Of a DNA stretch of 64,000 bases, positions 45,416 through 52,352 are shown piece after piece. Origin of the DNA: Cecembia rubra (GTDB taxonomy: Bacteria > Bacteroidota > Bacteroidia > Cytophagales > Cyclobacteriaceae); the NCBI RefSeq assembly GCF_003014575.1, contig NZ_PYGF01000001.1, positions 1-64,000 on the forward strand, read 5' to 3'. The position numbers and the translations under genes are program-made. Position 1 is the first letter of the stretch. Each line of letters starts with the position of its first letter. The notes beneath the pieces were generated by a model, which was given only the letters and a program-made list of their open reading frames with translations, made no database searches and was not told the origin of the DNA.

Positions 45416-46033
45416 CTAATTGATGTTATTTACAATATCTCTTTCATTCAAGTAGTTGTTCAATTCATCAAACCTTAAATCCTTTAATTCATTATTCTCC
45501 CTGAGCTGGTCTATCATTATTCTTAACGAACGCCTTTGTCTATCCTTCCCTACTATTTCATTAAACCACTCAATACCATTGAGATTAGGGTCGGGTGACC
45601 TTTTATTGGTGAATTTGACGATGCTTTCGAGTCCTGACTCTGGAATAATATCCCATGAAATACAAAGCATATTAATTGCGGTAAGTAGCTCCCGATTGAA
45701 GGGATGTATTAATGCTTTGTCCTTGGATCCGGAAGAATTACTGTTGCCTGGAGAGTGATTCCCCTGCTCATGTATTAAAGGATTAAAAAGAGGAAGTGGG
45801 TCGTGTTTGATAATATCTAGAAATTCGTTGGCACAATGAGTACCGACAAAAAAGTATTTCGATTGAGCGTCATAATCACCCCTGGGTCTATACGAAAAGA
45901 TGTAGTATTTGTCATCCAATGCCCCACAACAGCCTTGTTTGTGTTGACCATTAAGAAGTTTTAAGTAGTTAACGGGTTGAATATAAAATTTTCGGTTGAG
46001 TTCTTCCTTTCTTTTTCTGGTTCTACAATTCAT
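45416..46033 (-). CDS. Orphan protein of unknown function in the non-coding region
   Basis: A 205-residue soluble protein with a basic start (MNCRTRKRKEELNRKFYIQP), YLKLLNGQHKQGCCGALDDK, FFVGTHCANEFLDIIKHDPL, a Ser/Asn-rich linker (residues about 93-105) and a helical C-terminal half with GIEWFNEIVGKDRQRRSLRI. Cys3, Cys35/36 and Cys68 with nearby His could bind zinc. I recognise no family. It is flanked on both sides by structured non-coding DNA and lies alone. Its codon usage looks like a real AT-rich gene, in contrast to its flanks. Confidence 0.7.
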   Translation of the reverse strand: MNCRTRKRKEELNRKFYIQPVNYLKLLNGQHKQGCCGALDDKYYIFSYRPRGDYDAQSKYFFVGTHCANEFLDIIKHDPLPLFNPLIHEQGNHSPGNSNSSGSKDKALIHPFNRELLTAINMLCISWDIIPESGLESIVKFTNKRSPDPNLNGIEWFNEIVGKDRQRRSLRIMIDQLRENNELKDLRFDELNNYLNERDIVNNIN

Positions 46034-46986
46034 AAATAATCAATATTGTTAGCTGTGGAAATTGAATTTAGTGCGGGAACGCAGGAAAACCAAAACGGCT
46101 GGACGGAGGCTGTGGAGCGCAGCGTAATGGACGAACGGCCAAGCCAGCCGAAGAGAGGAACGAACGGAGGCTTGCGAGCCGTCTGCGAGTGGAGCAAGGG
46201 GGCTAGACCGGAAAGCAGTGAGGTACGAACTGCGGGGGCTTGCTATGTGTGAAGTGGAATGCAGGGCTTTTGTAATTTGATCCTCCACAAAAGCCCGGAA
46301 TGGAACGGAACTACACAAGGGCTGGCGTGATTTTTTGCCTTTTGAGCGTTGGCCGGGTATAAGCGATTACCTGTGTGTTGGGAACCGGGGTTGGTGCAAA
46401 AAGCATGACAGTCCCGCAGCCCGCAGCGACCCGCAGGCGAGCAAAAACACTGGCAGCCGGTGGATTTTTTGCGGCTGAACGAAGTGCAGTGAGCACTGCC
46501 AAGCTGAAGCAGACCGCTTTCAATTAAACAATTCCTGCAAAGCCTGGCAAGCGCAACGAAACGAAGAGAAGCGGCAAAAAAGACAGAGTAGGCTGCCGTG
46601 AGGATGACAACCGAGTTGCAAGCAGCATGACAGGCTCGGAGCTTTAGCGGAGACCTGTAAGGCAACACAGCTTATTTTTTGACCTTAGAAAATAGACCCT
46701 TTCAAAAAATGGGCTGTGGTGGCCTGGCATGATGCTATGCCGAGGGCGGAAGACGAACACCGCTTTTCCTGCGTGGGGTCAGGGTTGGGAAAAGCAAGTG
46801 TGGCACGGTATGGAATGGAGCGAAGTGGAATGGAATAACGGGCTACTCTTGCTGTGCGGTGCTGGAAGCTTGTGAGTGCAGCGCAGCGGAATGAGCAGGC
46901 TGGAGGCACAGGGGTGTGGGGAGAGACTATCTTCGGTAAGGGATTGACCTTAATTCGCTTCTCTTTGAAGGAGATCATGATGTATG
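46034..46986. other. G+C-rich non-coding segment with recurring words and hairpins
   Basis: About 950 bp with no believable gene. The word AGCGMAGYGKAATGR occurs at 46116-46130, 46819-46833 and 46880-46894. A perfect 10-bp inverted repeat GGGCTTTTGT/ACAAAAGCCC lies at 46264-46296, and GCAGTG-AG-CACTGC near 46488. Short open frames here are compositionally unlike neighbouring genes. Confidence 0.6.
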
Positions 46987-47781
46987 TTAGACATCACTCA
47001 GTAATTCCGCTTTACACTTTCTTAAAAAGTACTTGAATTGAAGTAAATCAGATTGGCTTCTGACATCATTATTGAAAGTAGAAGGCTTACCATAAATCAA
47101 GGATTCAAAAGTGATTAATACTTTGTTCGTGCTAAGGCCATCGTAAAGGTTTATAAGCCCATCAAATATTTGGTCTCCCATCATGATGAAAACTCCTCGG
47201 ATATTCAGGCTTATGCCGTGTTCAAAACTCATTATTTCTGATTCTAATAATTCCTCAGAAATTAGACCTCTATCTAACAGCTGTTTTACAAATTTCTTTC
47301 TAGCCTGATAGGCATTAAATTTTTCTTGATCAAAGGTATACTCGTTAATCTGGACTGTAACTTTTTCCAAATCGAGAAATTTGCACAAAGTCATTCTGTG
47401 CTGGCCGGTGGTAGTAAAATAAAGAGAGCCAAACTTTGAAACTGTTCTGGATTCGTTGTAATCACTTTGGGCGTGCTCGATCAACTCTTCATGAGTCATG
47501 TTTGAATGACGAATATCCTTAAACCTTTTCAAATTGTTCAATAAGTCAATCCAGGTAATATCACTCTCATCGTTATAAGCATAGGCGTATTGAATACCTT
47601 TTATATCTAGCGGACTAATGATTCCTCTGTAAGTCTTTGTTGAATTCCGAGAATAGAACCTATAGTTCTCAATTTCATTTATTCTGAGAACCTTTTCAGT
47701 ATGCCACTTTTTAGGACGAATTGGGCATCTTTTTTTCAGCCAATCAAGATTGCTCTGCTTACTCTCCACCATAGATTTCAT
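46987..47781 (-). CDS. ParB-like-domain protein, third gene of the Fic/HNH operon
   Basis: A 264-residue protein. The central LYFTTTGQHRMTLCKFLDLE-KVTVQINEY resembles the GxHRxxAxxxLG...VxV core of ParB/sulfiredoxin-fold nuclease-like domains, where HR contacts DNA or nucleotide. N- and C-terminal parts (RINEIENYRFYSRNSTKTY, GISLNIRGVFIMMGDQIFDG) are not recognised. The ATG at 47781 overlaps the HNH stop by 23 bp (47772 is an alternative, overlap 14 bp); the frame extends to 47946 only as an overlap of the HNH gene. Domain call is tentative. Confidence 0.65.
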   Translation of the reverse strand: MKSMVESKQSNLDWLKKRCPIRPKKWHTEKVLRINEIENYRFYSRNSTKTYRGIISPLDIKGIQYAYAYNDESDITWIDLLNNLKRFKDIRHSNMTHEELIEHAQSDYNESRTVSKFGSLYFTTTGQHRMTLCKFLDLEKVTVQINEYTFDQEKFNAYQARKKFVKQLLDRGLISEELLESEIMSFEHGISLNIRGVFIMMGDQIFDGLINLYDGLSTNKVLITFESLIYGKPSTFNNDVRSQSDLLQFKYFLRKCKAELLSDV

Positions 47782-48439
47782 CAAATGTTGAATAGTTCTT
47801 AAAGCCTTTCCCTCTGTTGATCCTGCCTTGCTTTGTATTGTCGATGCGATGCTGGAGGAACAAACATAGAGCCTCAAACTGGGCTTCTGGGACTTGGTAG
47901 GCACTGGCTTTAAATTCCTTTTTGATGATGCCCCAAATGGCAGCATAGTTCATTTTGGATTTACCAACATCGCCTTCCTTGTATTCGTTATATCGATCTA
48001 TCAGATGCTTCACATAGTTTTTCAATTCCGCTTTTTTACCTATGGCACCATCAGCGAATTCCATCTTTGGTTTGCTTCTGGATTTATAAACAATGGTCTG
48101 TGCACTGATCGAATTGGCCACTGTAGAGTTGGACACATTGCCTTTGATGTTGATGGTATTTGATGACTTTGCACTGGATTTGCCTTTAGCTTTAATCATA
48201 AGATAGTTCTTGATTTGTTTGACCTCCTCCTCACTAATATCACCTTTTGTAATCTTGGAATGGCAAATCGGGCAAAGCATCAAAAGGTTGTCAGGGGAAT
48301 TGTTTTCGGGAATTTCGTCAATATGATGAATTTCAAAATGATCTACATTCTGATCATCACAGATTGGGCACTGGGAGTTAATCTCTTGCTGTAAAAGAGA
48401 TTTCGTTTTTTGGGGTATGGATTTTCGAGCTTTGGCCAT
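47759..48439 (-). CDS. HNH endonuclease with ORF6C-like C-terminal domain
   Basis: A 226-residue protein. Residues 20-62 are a zinc-coordinating HNH motif: CPIC (24-27), EIHHID (36-41), N51 and CPICH (56-60). After a Ser/Asn-rich linker (NTINIKGNVSNSTVANSISA), residues about 145-205 (KMNYAAIWGIIKKEFKASAY, QVPEAQFEALCLFLQHRI) resemble the ORF6C domain of phage antirepressor-like proteins. It may nick or cut DNA under control of that module. It lies 3 bp downstream of fic and overlaps the ParB-like gene. Confidence 0.82.
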   Translation of the reverse strand: MAKARKSIPQKTKSLLQQEINSQCPICDDQNVDHFEIHHIDEIPENNSPDNLLMLCPICHSKITKGDISEEEVKQIKNYLMIKAKGKSSAKSSNTINIKGNVSNSTVANSISAQTIVYKSRSKPKMEFADGAIGKKAELKNYVKHLIDRYNEYKEGDVGKSKMNYAAIWGIIKKEFKASAYQVPEAQFEALCLFLQHRIDNTKQGRINRGKGFKNYSTFDEIYGGE

Positions 48440-48442
48440 GGT

Positions 48443-49537
48443 CTAACTTTGCTTCAGTAGTTGGTACAATTGCTGGTTGATGAAAATATTCTCTTTCCCG
48501 ATAGGTTCGAGTTTTAGGATTCCAATGGATTCCAAAGTCTTTAAGTACCTGGAAGCGGCTTTTCTTTCTACGCCCAGCCCATTAGAGATATATTCTATTT
48601 TGGTATAGGGGTGAACAAACAATTGTTCGATCAAGTCTTTCGAGTAGATTTTAGGGGCTTCATTTTTTACCTTATCCTGAATCTCATTGAAGATGCTGTT
48701 GATCCCATGGATCTGGGAAATGGCCTTTGTCGCAGTATCCTCAATGGCCTTAAGCATAAACAATATCCAACCTTCCCAATTGTCTTTAGTCCTCACCTCT
48801 TGTAGCAATTTGTAGTAAGCTCCTTTGTGGCCTATAATGTAGCCACTGAGGTACAGCATGGGTATTTCCAACAGATTGTGAAGGATGAGGTAAAGCACGT
48901 TAATAATCCTGCCCGTCCGGCCATTTCCATCATAGAATGGATGGATGCTCTCAAACTGGTAGTGTTGTATGGCCATCCTGATCAGGGGAGACATTCTATC
49001 GGGTTCATCATTGATAAAGTCTTCCAGATTTTTCATCAGTCTGACTATTGTTTCTTTATCGTCCGGTGGTGTATAGATGGTTTTACCCGTCAGATCGTTT
49101 TTTAGGGAAGTACCAGGTAGTTGTCTAATTCCGGCCTCATTCTCTTCCAATATGGATTGAATCCGGACAATACCATTGGTGTTTAGGAAGCCTTTCTTTT
49201 TAATCTCCTCAAAACCAAAGAGCAGGGCTTCCCTGTACCGTAGGACTTCCTTGGTCGAAGGATCAATTGTCATCGACTTGGCTGCCAGAGCCTGATAGAG
49301 CTTGTCATGCGTGGTAATGATGTTCTCCACCTCTGAGCTAGCCTGTGCTTCTTTGAGTACAATGGCATTGATCAAAATACCCTGGTTGGGCAAGGTCCTT
49401 GCCAATCCCTTCAGCTCTGCAAGGGCAACAGCAGCTTTACTTTCCTGTTTGAGGATTTGGATAGTCTCTACTTTTTCCACCGGAGGAGGTAGAAGAGGCA
49501 AATCATTGAGTGGTTTCGATGGATCGATATTCTTCAT
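48443..49537 (-). CDS. Fic family AMP-transferase with built-in inhibitory helix
   Basis: A 364-residue Fic protein. The catalytic motif HPFYDGNGRTGR (199-210) is complete, with upstream TPPDD flap region (156-160). The N-terminal helix carries SSEVEN (67-72), the [S/T]xxxE[G/N] inhibitory motif that makes this a class II, self-restrained enzyme. A winged-helix-like C-terminus follows (YISNGLGVERKAASRYLKTL). It would AMPylate (or de-AMPylate) a Ser/Thr/Tyr target and could also bind DNA. First gene of an operon with HNH and ParB-like genes; a 58-bp tandem repeat lies immediately upstream. Confidence 0.92.
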   Translation of the reverse strand: MKNIDPSKPLNDLPLLPPPVEKVETIQILKQESKAAVALAELKGLARTLPNQGILINAIVLKEAQASSEVENIITTHDKLYQALAAKSMTIDPSTKEVLRYREALLFGFEEIKKKGFLNTNGIVRIQSILEENEAGIRQLPGTSLKNDLTGKTIYTPPDDKETIVRLMKNLEDFINDEPDRMSPLIRMAIQHYQFESIHPFYDGNGRTGRIINVLYLILHNLLEIPMLYLSGYIIGHKGAYYKLLQEVRTKDNWEGWILFMLKAIEDTATKAISQIHGINSIFNEIQDKVKNEAPKIYSKDLIEQLFVHPYTKIEYISNGLGVERKAASRYLKTLESIGILKLEPIGKENIFINQQLYQLLKQS

Positions 49538-49545
49538 TCCTATTA

Positions 49546-49669
49546 ATTACGTGAGACAAAAATACAAAAATTGGGACATGAAACAAGTTATATGTACCGT
49601 GATGGGACATGAGACAAAAACATTAAAAACGGGACATGAAAATCTGCACATGTACCACTAAGGGACACG
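49546..49669. repeat. 58-bp tandem repeat with GGGACATGA half-sites
   Basis: GGGACATGA words start at 49573, 49604 and 49631, with degenerate copies at 49546 (ending GTGAGACA) and 49662 (GGGACACG). Spacing alternates 27 and 31 bp, i.e. a 58-bp unit seen twice, and ATGTACC occurs once per unit (49592, 49650). It fills the gap between the fic start and the DnaC-like stop. An operator array or replication iterons are the main options. Confidence 0.75.
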
Positions 49670-50404
49670 TCATATCCTTTTGTCCTTGGCCTCCTTCTCA
49701 AAAGCTATTACATTCATCATCTCCCTCATCCTTGATCTAACCCTATTCCCATAACAGTTCTCTATCTCACTGGCGGAAAGGTTGGTCGTGGCATGCGTGA
49801 GCATGTGGCGGCTGATGAACATATCATAGCGGCTCAAAAGAATCTCGGCCATTACATTGGTTTCGTTTCCATAATACTTGATGTTGGATTCCACGCCCAA
49901 GTCATCAAAACAATAGGCTTTAGGGATCAGCTCTCCGCTTGTTTGCTGGAAGGCTGCTTTGGAGTATTTGTTGATAACAGGATAGCCGTCCTGGATGAAT
50001 TCCAGGGTGATATCACGAGCGGATTTGATGATGTATTGCTCTTTGGGAGCCAACATAAACCGTAGAAGGGTCATCAGGGAAGTTTTGCCACAACCGACCG
50101 GGCCGGTTAGCAAAATGCCTTTGTGTAGGTCAATGCCGTGCTTTTCAGCATTGGGTTTGTCCTGGTAGAAGTAGACCAGAAGTTTGAATATAATCAAGTG
50201 GTCTTCCTTCCATATCCGGAATTTTGGACTGGTGTAGGCCTTGCCTGCTTTCTCCAGAAATTCAAGGCATTTGTCGAATTGGATGATGTTGCTTTGAACA
50301 CTCTCTGAGCAAGACTTAGAGTGGCTCGCCATAGTCTTTGCCGGTTCCTGAGTGGAGGTTTCCGGGTTTAGGACGTGGCTGATGGTTTCGCTGATCTTTT
50401 GCAT
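49670..50404 (-). CDS. DnaC/IstB-like AAA+ ATPase
   Basis: A 244-residue ATPase. Walker A is GILLTGPVGCGKTSLMTLL, Walker B is AYCFDDLGVES, sensor 1 is HATTNLSASEIENCYG and the arginine finger lies in RVRSRMREMMNV. This is the helicase-loader type. It follows the DnaD-like gene with an 89-bp overlap if translation starts at 50404, or 17 bp if it starts at the Met codon at 50332; the true start is uncertain. It likely loads a helicase for replication of the mobile element. Confidence 0.85.
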   Translation of the reverse strand: MQKISETISHVLNPETSTQEPAKTMASHSKSCSESVQSNIIQFDKCLEFLEKAGKAYTSPKFRIWKEDHLIIFKLLVYFYQDKPNAEKHGIDLHKGILLTGPVGCGKTSLMTLLRFMLAPKEQYIIKSARDITLEFIQDGYPVINKYSKAAFQQTSGELIPKAYCFDDLGVESNIKYYGNETNVMAEILLSRYDMFISRHMLTHATTNLSASEIENCYGNRVRSRMREMMNVIAFEKEAKDKRI

Positions 50405-51077
50405 AGGTATTGAATTTTTGAGCGTTCAGCATCCAGTTGCGGGCGGCTGCTTTCCAGTCTTTCATCTTGGAGCGGCCACCTACCAGCCAGCCATTGCTTT
50501 GGAAGTAATTATAAAACTTCTCAGCCTCCACGGATGGATAGCCTTTTTCATCAAAGTAGATTTTGACATGTTCTTCCAGAGGTGGAATTTCCGGGCCATA
50601 GCCGGTCATTCTTTCTCTTTTAGCGGAACTTTTCTCTTTCTTCATTTCCGAATCATTTGAACTTGTCTCAAAATTTTTAGCTCGCTTACCCAAGTTTGTT
50701 TCGTTTTCATAGTTTAAAGGGTTTGTATTGTTTGTATAAGGTCTCACAGCTATTTCACTGCCTGTATCAGTACCCTTATCATCACCTTTATCAAAACTGT
50801 ACAGGTAAATGAGGCTGCCCCGATGCGGATTGTATGACGGTTCATAACGGATATACCCGAATTGATCCAACTGTTTCAGGCACTTGGTGTAGGTGTTCAC
50901 CGAACCGATTTTTGACAACCTCATCAACTCGTCCCGCGACACGGATATCGGGTTCTTGAAAAAGTTGAGGTTCCACCGCCTGAACAAGGCCATATACAGA
51001 CTGATATGGTAGGGCGTGAGCCTGGTATCTGCATCCATCTGCTGGAACGCTGCGGAAAGGTGCCTGATGTAGTTCAT
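50316..51077 (-). CDS. DnaD-like replication/primosome protein of the mobile element
   Basis: A 253-residue protein. The N-terminus is a winged-helix region (LTPYHISLYMALFRRWNLNF, ISVSRDELMRLSKIGSVNTY, CLKQLDQFGYIRYEPSYNPH). A charged disordered linker (residues about 115-160) leads to a C-terminal helical block (AEKFYNYFQSNGWLVGGRSK, MKDWKAAARNWMLNAQKF) like the DnaD/phage replisome organiser C-domain. It would bind the element's origin and recruit the DnaC-like loader encoded next. HTH protein lies 15 bp upstream. Confidence 0.78.
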   Translation of the reverse strand: MNYIRHLSAAFQQMDADTRLTPYHISLYMALFRRWNLNFFKNPISVSRDELMRLSKIGSVNTYTKCLKQLDQFGYIRYEPSYNPHRGSLIYLYSFDKGDDKGTDTGSEIAVRPYTNNTNPLNYENETNLGKRAKNFETSSNDSEMKKEKSSAKRERMTGYGPEIPPLEEHVKIYFDEKGYPSVEAEKFYNYFQSNGWLVGGRSKMKDWKAAARNWMLNAQKFNTYAKDQRNHQPRPKPGNLHSGTGKDYGEPL

Positions 51078-51092
51078 GCCCGGCCATGTGCT

Positions 51093-51374
51093 TTACCTCA
51101 AGCGGTTCTGAAACTTATTGGACTGGAGCATGGACTGAATGTCGGTATAGTCATAGTAGATTACGCCCCCGATCTTGGTAAAAGGCAATGTGCCGTTCAC
51201 CCGCAGGTTCTGCAAGGTGCCGGGTGAAATACCAAGGAGCTTGCGGACTTCATAGGATTTCAGCCATTTCTTGGTTGGCTGCCCGGAATGTTCTTTGAGT
51301 AGCCTTTTGAGATCTTCCAGGAGTTCGATCTTGAACTCACGAAGGTCGTCCGTGGTAATTACTTCTGCTGCCAT
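51093..51374 (-). CDS. Excisionase/MerR-type HTH protein
   Basis: A 93-residue protein. An N-terminal helical segment (LREFKIELLEDLKRLLKEHS) precedes a winged helix (KWLKSYEVRKLLGISPGTLQ, NLRVNGTLPFTKIGGVIYYD) of the HTH_17 type common in Bacteroidota conjugative transposons, as with Xis-like proteins. It probably acts in regulating excision or the replication genes directly downstream. Likely first gene of the operon with DnaD-like and DnaC-like proteins. Confidence 0.88.
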   Translation of the reverse strand: MAAEVITTDDLREFKIELLEDLKRLLKEHSGQPTKKWLKSYEVRKLLGISPGTLQNLRVNGTLPFTKIGGVIYYDYTDIQSMLQSNKFQNRLR

Positions 51375-51463
51375 ATCTTAACAAATGTTGATTGAATAGC
51401 GAAGATGTTCCCGTTTAGTGGGTTTTATTCACAAGGCAAACCGAAGTTGGGAAAGATTTTATT

Positions 51464-52312
51464 CTATTTCTCATCAGCTTCATCCATTCTGCGGATAAGG
51501 CTTTCATGCAGGGAATCGAGGAATTTCGTCCTTCCTGTCTTTCTGATACGTATTTCGAGGAATGTGCGGTGGTATTGTCCTAAATCAACTCCAAAAGTGT
51601 CTTCCATACATTTGGAAATTTCTTTCAAGTCTGCTCTACCATGGTTAAAAACCCCACGGGCATGGAGGGCGTACATCAGCTCAATCAACGCTACTTTGGA
51701 GTCTGTCCATGTTATTTTCACCTTCGGTTCGACTTGTGATTTTCCGTTGTTTAAATCTGTCAAGCTCAGCTTGTTCAACTCATCTTCCAGATAGACATTG
51801 AGCAAGTCATTTGCGAGAATGTTAGAAACCTTGAAATCGTGGCTGGTGGAGAAATTGGGATCTGTCTCGAAAAAGAAAGAATCAAGGGTTAACCTGATAT
51901 CCTGTTTGCCCCGGACAAAATATTTGTGGTCGAGGTAATTGCTATTGGTTCGATAATAGCGATAAAATTCCAGGTTGTTATCGAAATACCGTTTGAGTTT
52001 GTCAAGCTCATTTTGATAATACTTTCTTCTGACCTTGATGCCGCCATTGGGCTTGTTAGTTTCGATATTGAACACACTCAGATGATAGATCAGCTTGCTG
52101 ATGAACTTGGGTTTGATCTCCTTGAAAAACGAGATTTCATCGTTTTGTGAAACCAATGGCTTCTGTTGCAAATCATCTCTCAACTGGTTGATGGCCTGAA
52201 GGGCTGTCTGAAAACTTTGCTCTGATTTTTTGAGAATGTTGTCTTCTTCCAGATCAATCATTCTAAGCTTGTCCTCTAAATCTTCATATAGGTGGTTGTA
52301 AATTTCAGACAT
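51464..52312 (-). CDS. rteC: RteC-domain protein
   Basis: A 282-residue protein matching RteC: an N-terminal helical part (IYNHLYEDLEDKLRMIDLEE, FFKEIKPKFISKLIYHLSVF), central YYQNELDKLKRYFDNNLEFYRYYRT, LDHKYFVRGKQD, and a C-terminal winged-helix (KVALIELMYALHARGVFNHG, ISKCMEDTFGVDLGQYHRTF) ending in FLEIRIRKTGRTKFLDSLHE. In CTnDOT, RteC activates the excision genes. No rteA/rteB two-component genes are present here. It marks this region as CTnDOT-related. Confidence 0.88.
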   Translation of the reverse strand: MSEIYNHLYEDLEDKLRMIDLEEDNILKKSEQSFQTALQAINQLRDDLQQKPLVSQNDEISFFKEIKPKFISKLIYHLSVFNIETNKPNGGIKVRRKYYQNELDKLKRYFDNNLEFYRYYRTNSNYLDHKYFVRGKQDIRLTLDSFFFETDPNFSTSHDFKVSNILANDLLNVYLEDELNKLSLTDLNNGKSQVEPKVKITWTDSKVALIELMYALHARGVFNHGRADLKEISKCMEDTFGVDLGQYHRTFLEIRIRKTGRTKFLDSLHESLIRRMDEADEK

Positions 52313-52352
52313 TTAAAAAGTGAGTTTGTTATTTTCATAGCTTAAAGTATTC

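Noticed and set aside
46049-46978. Several 70-140-codon open frames on both strands in the 46-kb block
   Set aside because: They are Cys/Arg/Ser-rich, overlap each other on both strands, and have no start context or family resemblance. The region looks non-coding and G+C-rich.
46968-47036. Short ORF preceded by AAGGAG and ATGATG
   Set aside because: The AAGGAG looks like a ribosome binding site, but the product is about 20 residues, antisense to the ParB-like gene end, and Bacteroidota rarely use Shine-Dalgarno sites.
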